Both the position numbers and the translations under genes were made by a program. 64,000 nucleotides of DNA from Pseudomonadaceae bacterium (GTDB taxonomy: Bacteria > Pseudomonadota > Gammaproteobacteria > Pseudomonadales > Azotimanducaceae). The notes under the pieces are model-generated. The model was given only the letters and a program-made list of their open reading frames with translations. It did no database searches and had not been told where the DNA came from. The stretch covers positions 1 to 64,000 of the forward strand of contig JANSWO010000014.1 in NCBI GenBank assembly GCA_024743435.1. The letters are read 5' to 3'. Shown piece after piece: positions 35,378 through 43,650 of the stretch (positions are counted from its first letter, which is position 1; each line of letters starts with the position of its first letter).

Positions 35378-35791
35378 CGCTTGAGCGTCGACTCGCTCAA
35401 AACGAACAAACTTGCGCGGCGGAAAGCCGGTCAGAATCTTGAACACGATGGGTGCGGGTCGAGCGGCTTGCAAACGGTCGATCTCCGCCGGATCAGAAAC
35501 CCCTACAGCTCGATAAGCAGCCACCTCGTCGCCAATGGCAATGCTGACTTCAGGATTTTCCAATACCTTGCGATACCAGGCGCGTGGCCAATGATTGACC
35601 GCCGCGTAAAGCTGTCCGTCGCTTTCGATACGCGTGAGCACCCGATTCAGGGCCGCATCGCCAGTTGCCGCATTGCTCACGACCATCGTCTCTTCACTCT
35701 GGGGTTGAAAAACCCCAATCAGCGTCTCAAAAGCAATAACGATGCCGACATATACGACAAGCGCCAGCGCCAGCCTCTTTATCCAAACCAC
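35366..35791 (-). CDS. Nitroreductase/quinone-reductase family protein (deazaflavin- or flavin-binding fold)
   Basis: About 141 residues from the GTG at 35791 (a TTG seven codons earlier is also open). A hydrophobic N-terminal helix (LALALVVYVGIVIAFETLIGVF) anchors it. The rest matches the small split-barrel nitroreductase/quinone-reductase domain family (PF04075-like): NHWPRAWYRKVLENPEVSIAIGDEVAAYRAVGVSDP. In actinobacteria such folds use F420; in other phyla the cofactor is uncertain. It is divergent from the following Baeyer-Villiger monooxygenase gene, about 100 bp apart. Confidence 0.65.
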   Translation of the reverse strand: MVWIKRLALALVVYVGIVIAFETLIGVFQPQSEETMVVSNAATGDAALNRVLTRIESDGQLYAAVNHWPRAWYRKVLENPEVSIAIGDEVAAYRAVGVSDPAEIDRLQAARPAPIVFKILTGFPPRKFVRFERVDAQALTG

Positions 35792-35892
35792 CTCACACCC
35801 CCGGTTCGACAATCTTCAAATGAGCTGCAAGCGCAGCCGACGGACGCTAGGATACTGCCCAGCAGCCACATAGATCTTCGGAGTTCTCGCCA

Positions 35893-37704
35893 ATGACACA
35901 ACAAGCCCCGACAACAACTCTCGACAAAGATGCCTTGCGCAAGAAATATGCACAAGAGCGCGACAAGAGGCTGCGCGAAGATGGCAACGATCAGTACATC
36001 AACGTTGCCGAGCATTTCCCCGAGTATCTCGAAGACCCCTATACCGAGTTCACGGAGCGGGCTCCGGTCACGGATCACGTTACCGTTGCGTTTATCGGCG
36101 GTGGTTTCTCTGGCCTGGTGACTGGCGCCAGGCTGGCTGAGGCAGGTATCAGTGACGTTCGCCTCATTGAGAAAGGCGGTGATTTTGGTGGCACCTGGTA
36201 CTGGAACCGCTACCCCGGCGCGCAATGCGATACCGCATCCTTCGTCTATCTGCCGCTGCTGGAAGAGACCGGCCACATGCCGTCCGAGAAGTACGTTCAC
36301 GCGCCCGAAATACTTGAGCAATGTCAGCGCATCGGCAAGCAGTTCAATCTCTATGACAACGCGCTATTTCACACGGAGGTAACCGGCCTCACTTGGCAGG
36401 AACAGGACAGTCGCTGGCTCATCGAGACCAATCGGGGTGACCGTTTCACCGCTCAATACGTCGGCACCGCACCGGGGCCATTGCACGTTCCGAAACTACC
36501 GGGCATCGACGGCATTGAGCGCTTCCAGGGACACAGCTTCCACACGAGCCGTTGGGACTATGACTACACCGGAGGCGATCCTCGCGGCAAACCGTTGGAC
36601 AAACTCGCCGACAAACGTGTCGCCATCATTGGCACGGGCGCCACATCAGTGCAGTGCATTCCGCATCTGGCGAGGGCCTGCAAGACGCTCTACGTGTGTC
36701 AGCGCACCCCCTCCTCGGTCGACGTTCGGGACAACCACCCAATCGATCCGGACTGGTTCAAGGAGATCGCAACGCCAGGCTGGCAGAAACGCTGGCTTGA
36801 AAACTTCACGGCGAATCAGACCGGACAAGCCGCCGACGAAGATCTGGTTCAGGATGGCTGGACGGATTTGTCCAAGCGCGTACGGGCAAAGATCATGGAG
36901 CTCGCGCCCGAAGACATGACGGTCGAAAACATGATGGCCGCCTACGAAGATTCGGATTTCGAGAAGATGAACGAAATTCGGGCGCGAACCAACGCCGTTG
37001 TCCAGGACCCACAAACCGCCGACGACCTCAAAGCCTGGTATCAGCAGCTCTGCAAGCGGCCCTGCTTTCATGATGACTATCTGAACGCATACAACGAGCC
37101 GGGTTGTCATTTGATCGACACCGACGGCAAAGGCGTCGAGCGTATTACCGAGAAGGGCGTCGTGGTTGGTGGTAAAGAATACGAGGTGGATTGCATCATC
37201 TACGCGTCGGGCTTCGAAGTTGGCACCCCATTCGAGCGGCGCGCAGGCTACGACACCGTTGGCAGAGATGGCGTCAAGCTCTCGGACTACTGGGCCGATG
37301 GCATGCGCACGAAGCATGGCACTCATGTGCACGGCTTCCCGAATCTATTCATCGTGCAGGCGACTCAAGGCGCGAACCTCATTTCGAACTACCCACACAA
37401 CCTGACCGAAGCTGGCACAACCATCGCGCTGATGGTGAAACACGCCCGGGACAACGGTTTCCAAGAGATCGAAGTCTCGCGCGAGGCAGAGGATGCGTGG
37501 CTTGAACTACTGTCCCAGGCGCCGCCGATGATGATTGGCTCAACGCTGTGTACACCGGGCTACTACAACAATGAAGGCAAAGGCTGGGGAGACAGTGGCG
37601 TGCCCGTGGCCGCGGGAGGCTACCCGGCAGGCGCGATGGCTTACTTTCAGTACCTGGACGAGTGGCGACGATCCGGCAAGTTCGACGGGGTCGAGTTTCG
37701 CTAG
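35893..37704 (+). CDS. Baeyer-Villiger flavin monooxygenase, copy 1
   Basis: 603 residues. NADPH- and FAD-dependent insertion of oxygen next to a ketone (ester or lactone formation) is the predicted reaction. FAD motif VAFIGGGFSG (69-74), NADPH motif IGTGATS, and the family fingerprint FQGHSFHTSRWDYDYTGG. The first 60 residues form the long N-terminal arm seen in cyclopentadecanone-type monooxygenases. WYWNRYPGAQCD and CKRPCFHDDYL are also conserved. A paralogue lies at 46162-48018. It probably opens rings or cleaves side chains in a catabolic path with the nearby hydrolases. Confidence 0.9.
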   Translation: MTQQAPTTTLDKDALRKKYAQERDKRLREDGNDQYINVAEHFPEYLEDPYTEFTERAPVTDHVTVAFIGGGFSGLVTGARLAEAGISDVRLIEKGGDFGGTWYWNRYPGAQCDTASFVYLPLLEETGHMPSEKYVHAPEILEQCQRIGKQFNLYDNALFHTEVTGLTWQEQDSRWLIETNRGDRFTAQYVGTAPGPLHVPKLPGIDGIERFQGHSFHTSRWDYDYTGGDPRGKPLDKLADKRVAIIGTGATSVQCIPHLARACKTLYVCQRTPSSVDVRDNHPIDPDWFKEIATPGWQKRWLENFTANQTGQAADEDLVQDGWTDLSKRVRAKIMELAPEDMTVENMMAAYEDSDFEKMNEIRARTNAVVQDPQTADDLKAWYQQLCKRPCFHDDYLNAYNEPGCHLIDTDGKGVERITEKGVVVGGKEYEVDCIIYASGFEVGTPFERRAGYDTVGRDGVKLSDYWADGMRTKHGTHVHGFPNLFIVQATQGANLISNYPHNLTEAGTTIALMVKHARDNGFQEIEVSREAEDAWLELLSQAPPMMIGSTLCTPGYYNNEGKGWGDSGVPVAAGGYPAGAMAYFQYLDEWRRSGKFDGVEFR

Positions 37705-37707
37705 CTG

Positions 37708-37742
37708 CGAGCGCGGCGCAGCCTAACGCTGCGTCGCACTCG
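37708..37742 (+). terminator. Hairpin terminator after the Baeyer-Villiger monooxygenase gene
   Basis: Arms cgagcgcggcgcagc and gctgcgtcgcactcg pair at 13 of 15 positions around the loop ctaac, followed by gtttta. It overlaps the last codons of the convergent aceE gene, which supplies the right arm. Confidence 0.6.
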
Positions 37743-40410
37743 TTTTATCGACATCCACATCGAGCGATGCCGCCTGCTGGGCGAATACTCGCTCATCAAT
37801 CCTGCCGCTGCGATGCAGGAGCGACAGCGCGGCCTGCACAATATAGGCCTGACTCACCTCGAAAAAGTCGCGCAGATCCTCGCGCGACTCACTCAACCCG
37901 TATCCGTCTGTACCCAGAACGTCGTAGTCAGCCGGCATCCAGCGCGCGATGCCATTTGCCACGCTTTTCATATAATCGGTAACGGCAACAAACACCCCAT
38001 CTTCATCCGCAAACAGGCGTTCCACATAGGATAGTCGCCGGGACGATTGCGGATGCAATCGGTTCCAACGCGCGCAGCTCTGCGCTTCGCGCTCCAACTC
38101 GGTAAAGCTGGTGACACTCCACACGTTCACCGCATAGCCGAGCTCCCGTAACTCCTGCGCTGCGCGAAGCCCCTGCTGCATGAGTGAACCACTGGCCAGA
38201 AGATTGATGGTGTGGTCACTCGGGCCTGTTGTTTTCGAATCGCGCTGAAAACAATAGGCGCCGTTGATGATGCCCTCCTCTACGGCCGCGTCATCCGGCA
38301 TGGCTGGCATCTGCTGGTTTTCGTTATACACGGTGACATAGTAGAAAACGTCTTCCTGCTCGGTGTACATCCGGCGGATCCCATCTCGAACGATGGTTGC
38401 CAGTTCAAACGCGAAAGCCGGGTCATAGCTCACCAGATTCGGAACAGTGCTCGCCATGACATGGGAATGCCCATCCTGGTGCTGCAACCCCTCCCCGTTC
38501 AGCGTGGTTCGGCCAGCGGTGCCGCCAAAAAGGAAACCGCGACACATCATGTCACCACAGCCCCAGATCATGTCTCCAACGCGCTGAAACCCGAAGATCG
38601 AGTAAAAAATATAGAACGGAATCATCGGCAGGCCGTGCACGGCGTACGCGCTACCGGCGGCCATGAAGGACGCCATCGCACCAACTTCGCAAATGCCTTC
38701 CTGCAGAATCTGACCGTCTTTAGCTTCGCGATAGGAGGCAAGACTCTCCGCATCAACCGGCGTGTATTTTTGCCCTTCCGGCGAGTAGATACCCGCAGCC
38801 GAAAAGAGGCCATCCATGCCAAACGTGCGCGCCTCATCGGGAACAATAGGCACGACGTAGCGCCCCAACACAGGATCCTTCAGCAGCTTGCTGAGCATGC
38901 GCACAAGCGACATCGTCGTTGATGCCTGCCTATCGCCGCTGCCGGACAGCTGCTCTGCGAATAGCTCACGCGCCGGCGCAGGCAGAGACGGACAATCAAC
39001 ACTTCGCCTGGGGAGATAACCACCAAGCGAGTCACGGCGAGCGCGCAGGTAGCGCATCTCATCACTGTCGTGCGCCGGTTTGTAAAACGTCGCGGCCGCA
39101 GCCGCTTCGGCGCTAACCGGAATGCCGTAGTCCCTGGCGAGTTGCACGCGCTCATCGGGGGCAAGATTCTTCTTCTGATGCGCCGTGTTGCGCCCCTGCG
39201 CGCTATCACCCAAGCCTTCACCCTTCACCGTTTTCACGAGAATGACGGTGGGTTTGCCATCGGCGCCAAGCGCCCGATCAAATGCGGCGAAGATCTTTTT
39301 TGAATCCTGACCGCCGCGCTTGATCATTTTGAGCTCGTCATCGCTGAGCGAGTTCATCATTCGTTCGAGTTCCGGATTGCCTTCAACCCAGTGCTCACGC
39401 TGACGATCACCAGGCATGATCGAATAGCGTTGATAGTCGCCGTCGAGACACTCATCCATCCGCTTACGCAGCACCCCATTGTCGTCCTGGGCCAGCAGCA
39501 CGTCCCAGCCAGAGCCCCAAATCACCTTGAGTACATTCCAATCAGCGCCGCGGAAGGAACGCTCTAGTTCCTGGATGATCTTGCCGTTACCGCGAACCGG
39601 GCCATCCAGTCGCTGAAGATTGCAGTTGACCACCATCACGATGTTGTCGAGCTTCTCGCGAGACGCCATGTTGATGGTCCCAAGAACCTCCGGTTCGTCA
39701 GCCTCACCGTCGCCTATGAAGCACCAGACTTTGCCGCCGAGTGCCGGTTTCAAGCCTCTGTTCTCCAGGTACTTGGCAAACCGCGCTTGATAAATCGCCG
39801 CTGGCGTTGACAAACCCATCGATGCATTCGGCATTTGCCAGAAGTCTGGCATCGACCTGGGATGAGGATATGAACTCAATCCTCCGTCATCGGCCAGCTC
39901 TCGCCGATAACCCTTGAGTTGCTCTTCGCTCAGCCTGCCTTCAAGAAACGCGCGTGCGTAGACGCCCGGCGCCGCGTGCGGCTGGGGCATCACGAGATCA
40001 CCGCCATAGCGCTCCGAGCGCGCTCGGAAGAAGTGGTTGAACCCGACCTCCAGCATGGTCGCTGCCGAAGCATAGGTGGCGATATGGCCACCCACGCCGG
40101 AACCGTTGTCCTGCGCTTGCAGCACCATTGCCATGGCGTTCCAACGATGGATATTCTCGATGCGTTTTTCGAGCTCCAGATCACCTGGGTAGCCTGGCTG
40201 CAGGGAAACCGGAATCGTGTTGACATACGGCGTGTTCAGCGTCGCTTCGGTAAGCAGAACATTCTTGCTAATTGCATGATTCTGCAGCGCCCGCAGTATC
40301 TCGCGCACGCCATCGTCGCCATACAGCCTGCGAATATCGTCAATGGACTCAAGCCATTCCTGCTTGTCTTGACTGAGCTCATCAGCCGCCGGACCTGCCA
40401 CGTTTGCCAC
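37723..40410 (-). CDS. aceE: Pyruvate dehydrogenase E1 component, homodimeric type
   Basis: 895 residues, thiamine-diphosphate-dependent decarboxylation of pyruvate and acetyl transfer to lipoyl-E2. Motifs: the TPP-binding GDGEADEPE...NCNLQRLDGPV, the N-terminal HPHPRSMPDFWQMPNASMG, GGHIATYASAA, the E1 core GFLFGGTAGRTTLNGEGLQHQDGHSH and VYNENQQMP. The length fits AceE. A GTG start is used. No aceF or lpd gene follows, so the operon is broken or this is a second copy. It has its own upstream region (40411-40605), divergent from the selenoprotein gene. Confidence 0.93.
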   Translation of the reverse strand: MANVAGPAADELSQDKQEWLESIDDIRRLYGDDGVREILRALQNHAISKNVLLTEATLNTPYVNTIPVSLQPGYPGDLELEKRIENIHRWNAMAMVLQAQDNGSGVGGHIATYASAATMLEVGFNHFFRARSERYGGDLVMPQPHAAPGVYARAFLEGRLSEEQLKGYRRELADDGGLSSYPHPRSMPDFWQMPNASMGLSTPAAIYQARFAKYLENRGLKPALGGKVWCFIGDGEADEPEVLGTINMASREKLDNIVMVVNCNLQRLDGPVRGNGKIIQELERSFRGADWNVLKVIWGSGWDVLLAQDDNGVLRKRMDECLDGDYQRYSIMPGDRQREHWVEGNPELERMMNSLSDDELKMIKRGGQDSKKIFAAFDRALGADGKPTVILVKTVKGEGLGDSAQGRNTAHQKKNLAPDERVQLARDYGIPVSAEAAAAATFYKPAHDSDEMRYLRARRDSLGGYLPRRSVDCPSLPAPARELFAEQLSGSGDRQASTTMSLVRMLSKLLKDPVLGRYVVPIVPDEARTFGMDGLFSAAGIYSPEGQKYTPVDAESLASYREAKDGQILQEGICEVGAMASFMAAGSAYAVHGLPMIPFYIFYSIFGFQRVGDMIWGCGDMMCRGFLFGGTAGRTTLNGEGLQHQDGHSHVMASTVPNLVSYDPAFAFELATIVRDGIRRMYTEQEDVFYYVTVYNENQQMPAMPDDAAVEEGIINGAYCFQRDSKTTGPSDHTINLLASGSLMQQGLRAAQELRELGYAVNVWSVTSFTELEREAQSCARWNRLHPQSSRRLSYVERLFADEDGVFVAVTDYMKSVANGIARWMPADYDVLGTDGYGLSESREDLRDFFEVSQAYIVQAALSLLHRSGRIDERVFAQQAASLDVDVDKTSATQR

Positions 40411-40605
40411 TCCACAGTTACCGAACCGACTCTCGGGCCCTTACGAAGCCCAAGGTTCAAATGGCGATTCTAGCCCAGTACGGCGATAAGAATTTCACCG
40501 CATAGAGGCGACGAGCGGGACTGAGGCGTGAAATCACTGCGCTGTCTACTCGCGCACAATTTCACTAGGATAGAGCCGCAGTTCACACCCTGAAAGGAGG
40601 GGAAG

Positions 40606-41742
40606 ATGGCTCAAAATTTCATGGCGTATCCGGATCTACGGCATCCGTTTGCTGAAACGCCCATTCACGCCGATGGCAGCACGAGCGTCCTGTACCAGGG
40701 CAACACCATCGTGCTGGAAGAAACCGGCCCCGGAGATGGGCTGTTGATCCGGCCGGAAGACCTGCCACGCATCAATGGCTTTGAACTGAAGCCCGAGGGC
40801 GCCTGTTACGCCGATATGTGCATACCATTGGGCGACGACGTACTCATCGAGAAGGAAGGTGGGAACTGGTTCGACCTCGCCGCATTTGCTGACCTTCTGG
40901 GGCAGCCCTATGTGGTCGATACTGATCTCAACGTCTGGAGCTTCGCCGAAATTCCGGCCAAGCGCGACAGCATGATGGTCGATGCCATGGCGCCTGACTT
41001 CGAGGTGGAAGATCGTTCGGGCAAAGTGATCCGAATGGCGGATTTCAAAGGCAAGAAAGCGCTCATTGTTACCTGGTCCTCGTGGTGAGGATGCTTTATG
41101 GACGTGCCCGTGTGGCAACGTTTGTATGAAGAGATCAATGATCCGGACTTCGCCCTCATCTGTGTGGCAGAAGACACCGGCGGCGAAGCGGTAGCAGGGC
41201 CGATCTTTGATGCGGCAAACCCGACGTATGTGCAGGTGATCGATACCGACCACATCATCAGTAGTGCATTCAATTTCGTCAACGTACCGTCGGCTGCGTG
41301 GATCGATGAAGACGGTCGCATTGTTCGCATTGACGAGGGCACCTACTCCAAGCTGCATGAGTTTGGTGAAGGCGATGAGGCCATCTCATTCGGCACCGAT
41401 GTCTATTCACCGGCAGTGAAGGACTGGGTCGCCAAGGGCGCAGACAGCGAACATGTGAAGACGGCGTCTGACGTTACGGCAGATATTCGCCAACACACGG
41501 CTGACCAACAGAAGGCTGATGCAGCATTCCGTCTCGGTAACTTCTTTCGCGCACACGGCAAGAGCGACGAGGCAGAGCGCTACTGGCAATTGGCCCAGCA
41601 GCTCAACCCTGACAGCGTGAACTTTATTCGGCAGAATTTGACGCTGTCCGAGGAAGGCTCCGCTGGCGAAACCTTCCGCACCATGATGGCGAAGTATGTC
41701 AGTGAGGGCCGCGACTACTATCGGCCGCTCGACATCGACTAG
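40606..41742 (+). CDS. Probable selenoprotein: redoxin (thioredoxin-fold) with U-G-C active site and C-terminal TPR
   Basis: I read one 378-residue protein through an in-frame TGA at 41086-41088 (Sec161). The first part ends KKALIVTWSSW, the strand and Trp before the thioredoxin active site. After the TGA comes GCFMDVPVWQRLYEEI, then FNFVNVPSAAWIDEDGRIV with the cis-proline motif (Pro228). Thus one thioredoxin fold is split exactly at the catalytic cysteine position. Residues 1-120 are an unassigned N-terminal domain. Residues 305-337 are a TPR (AAFRLGNFFRAHGKSDEAERYW). AAGGAGG precedes the ATG at 40606. Alternatives: two coupled genes (GAGG precedes ATG 41098) or a nonsense mutation. A thiol/peroxide redox role is inferred. 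Confidence 0.8.
41097..41126 (+). promoter_or_regulatory. Candidate bacterial SECIS hairpin
   Basis: Starts 8 nt after the TGA codon. The 12-bp stem pairs 41097-41108 with 41114-41126, with one bulged A at 41118 and three G-U pairs. The loop is CGTGT (41109-41113), and 20 nt separate the TGA from the loop. As I recall the published bacterial consensus, the loop lies 16-37 nt after TGA and one of its first two bases is G; both hold here. It lies within the coding sequence, as bacterial SECIS elements do. Confidence 0.7.
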
Positions 41743-41763
41743 CAGAGCAGGCGCCCCCCGTCG

Positions 41764-41812
41764 CGCCGCGAGCAGAATTGTCGCGGCGCGAGCAGAATTG
41801 CCGCGCCGCGGG
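41764..41812. repeat. Short GC-rich direct repeat
   Basis: Two copies of a roughly 20-nt unit cgcgagcagaattg(t/c)cgcg, each with complementary ends, lie in the 100-bp gap between the selenoprotein and Coq4-like genes. Possible hairpins form, but no T run follows. Confidence 0.6.
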
Positions 41813-41844
41813 CGGCGAGGGGCAGACAAACGGAGTACCTGGGA

Positions 41845-42567
41845 TTGGCAAAGACAGAGACAAACAAGCCGGCACTCCACCCGGAGTTCGTCGGCAATAT
41901 GGTTCGTACATTCAACGATCCCGACGACCATGGCGTTCACCTGCTATTCAATGAGTGGTGGGCCCACGCGCCAACCCAGACAATCTCGGACTATGTTGAT
42001 GCCCTGAAGGCAATGGAAGGCGCCGAGGCATTCCTGGCATCGGGCTACTTCGCAGACCAGCTCAGCATGGAAGAACTCGCGAGCTATCCAGCCGGCTCGC
42101 TGGGCTCGGGCTATCACGACTTCCTGAAAGGCAACGGGCTCGAGGTTAACCTCGCGACCAACTACAGCCAGCTGCATACCTTCATGGCTCAGTCCGGGCA
42201 ACTGGACCGCATGCCAAAAGAGATAAAGTACGCGATCATTCGCGGCTTTCAGATCCACGATATCCTGCACATCATCACCGGCTACACGCCAAGTGGTCTC
42301 GATGAGCTGTCCTTGCAAGCATTCTGTCTGGCGCAACTGCAGTTCCCATACTTCGGCATGTGGATGGCGACAAGCACATCCAGAATGACCTTCCTCGAGC
42401 CAAACTCAATCGTCCCTGTCATGGACGCGTTAAGCGGCGGCTGGCAGTTCGGTCGCGACGTTCAAAATTTGCAGTTTGAACGCTGGGAGAAGAGATTTGA
42501 GGAGCCGCTGGCCGATATCCGTCGCGAAGTCGGTATTGAGCCAGAGGGTCTGAGAGCCGCTGCCTAG
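41845..42567 (+). CDS. Coq4-like protein (ubiquinone-related)
   Basis: 240 residues with a TTG start (GGAG ten bases before). The Coq4 signature is complete: HD-x2-H-x11-E at His138, Asp139, His142 and Glu154 (RGFQIHDILHIITGYTPSGLDE). In eukaryotes Coq4 acts in the ubiquinone-synthesis complex. Bacterial homologues are found in quinone or other lipid contexts. C-terminal residues 190-230 have a basic/hydrophobic segment suited to membrane contact. It follows the selenoprotein gene and precedes cysteine synthase on the same strand with short gaps, so a common transcript is possible. Confidence 0.82.
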   Translation: MAKTETNKPALHPEFVGNMVRTFNDPDDHGVHLLFNEWWAHAPTQTISDYVDALKAMEGAEAFLASGYFADQLSMEELASYPAGSLGSGYHDFLKGNGLEVNLATNYSQLHTFMAQSGQLDRMPKEIKYAIIRGFQIHDILHIITGYTPSGLDELSLQAFCLAQLQFPYFGMWMATSTSRMTFLEPNSIVPVMDALSGGWQFGRDVQNLQFERWEKRFEEPLADIRREVGIEPEGLRAAA

Positions 42568-42594
42568 ATCGCATCCAATCACTAAAGAGCAACC

Positions 42595-43548
42595 ATGAAA
42601 TACGACAACATCCTGCAAACCATCGGCAACACGCCGATCGTAAAACTGAATCGTCTCGCACCGGCAGGCATCGACATGTATGCCAAGGTCGAATCATTCA
42701 ACCCGCTCGCGTCAGTCAAAGATCGTCTTGCTTACGCGGTGATCAAAGATGCTCGAGACTCAGGCAAGCTAAAACCAGGGCAAACCGTTATCGAAGCGAC
42801 CTCGGGCAATACCGGTATTGCTCTCGCGATGGTCTGCGCCGTACTCGGGCATCCGTTCGTCGCAACCATGGCGGAATCTTTCTCCGTTGAGCGCAGAAAG
42901 GTGATGCGTGCGCTGGGAGCAAAAGTCATTCTGACACCGGCAGCCGAACGAGGCTCGGGCATGGTCAGGAAAGCAAGAGAGCTTGCCCAGGCGCATGGCT
43001 GGTTTCTCACCGAGCAATTCGACAACCCCGCGAACCCTGCCTATCACCGCAATACAACCGGCCCCGAAATTCTCAGCGATTTCGCCGGCGAACGCCTCGA
43101 CTACTGGGTGACTGGCTGGGGGACAGGCGGTACGCTGACAGGCGCCGGTGAAGTTCTAAAGACTGCGCGGCCCGATATTCAGATCATTGCTGCAGAGCCC
43201 GAGAATGCGGCTCTTCTGTCAGGCGCTGAGTGGTCACCACACAAGGTTCAAGGCTGGACGCCAGATTTCGTGCCCAGCATCTTGAACGCGAGCGTCGCCG
43301 ACCAGATCGTGACAGTCAGCGACGATGACAGCATCAACAATGCGCTGAGGCTTGCCCAACAAGAAGGCATGTTTGTGGGTATCTCTGCCGGAGCGACGCT
43401 AACCGCTGCCCTTAAGGTTGCGGAATCAGCCCCGGAAGGCAGCGTGATGCTTGTCATGCTGCCAGATACCGGCGAGCGTTATCTCTCAACGCCGCTATTC
43501 GAGAACATCAACGAGGGCACAGACGAGGAATGGCTCGCCAGCCAATAG
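42595..43548 (+). CDS. cysK: Cysteine synthase (O-acetylserine sulfhydrylase)
   Basis: 317 residues. PLP-dependent formation of cysteine from O-acetylserine and sulfide. The Schiff-base Lys is in NPLASVKDR (Lys42), the phosphate-binding TSGNTG at 69-74, GWGTGGTLTGAGE, and FVGISAGAT near the C-terminus. The length is normal. It could also be CysM (both are close); the substrate loop does not decide it. It starts 28 bp after the Coq4-like gene. Cysteine supply beside a selenoprotein/redox gene may be coincidence. Confidence 0.88.
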   Translation: MKYDNILQTIGNTPIVKLNRLAPAGIDMYAKVESFNPLASVKDRLAYAVIKDARDSGKLKPGQTVIEATSGNTGIALAMVCAVLGHPFVATMAESFSVERRKVMRALGAKVILTPAAERGSGMVRKARELAQAHGWFLTEQFDNPANPAYHRNTTGPEILSDFAGERLDYWVTGWGTGGTLTGAGEVLKTARPDIQIIAAEPENAALLSGAEWSPHKVQGWTPDFVPSILNASVADQIVTVSDDDSINNALRLAQQEGMFVGISAGATLTAALKVAESAPEGSVMLVMLPDTGERYLSTPLFENINEGTDEEWLASQ

Positions 43549-43624
43549 CGCCCCAGCCCAGCCGCTCCGGTTGACGCAGCCAGCAAGCTTCGGCGCGCTG
43601 GCCGGAGGTGGCATCGACTGCTTC

Positions 43625-43646
43625 GCCAGCAACCTCGGTTGCTGGC
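43625..43646. terminator. Perfect hairpin between convergent genes
   Basis: gccagcaacc-tc-ggttgctggc, 10 bp without mismatch, between the ends of cysK (plus) and the serine hydrolase (minus). The T run is weak (ctctatta). Confidence 0.6.
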
Positions 43647-43650
43647 TCTA

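Noticed and set aside
41098-41742. Independent gene starting at ATG 41098 after the TGA
   Set aside because: A GAGG lies before the ATG, so it is a real alternative, but the first strand of the thioredoxin fold would be left in another protein and the active-site position would be cut. I prefer one read-through gene and list this as the alternative.
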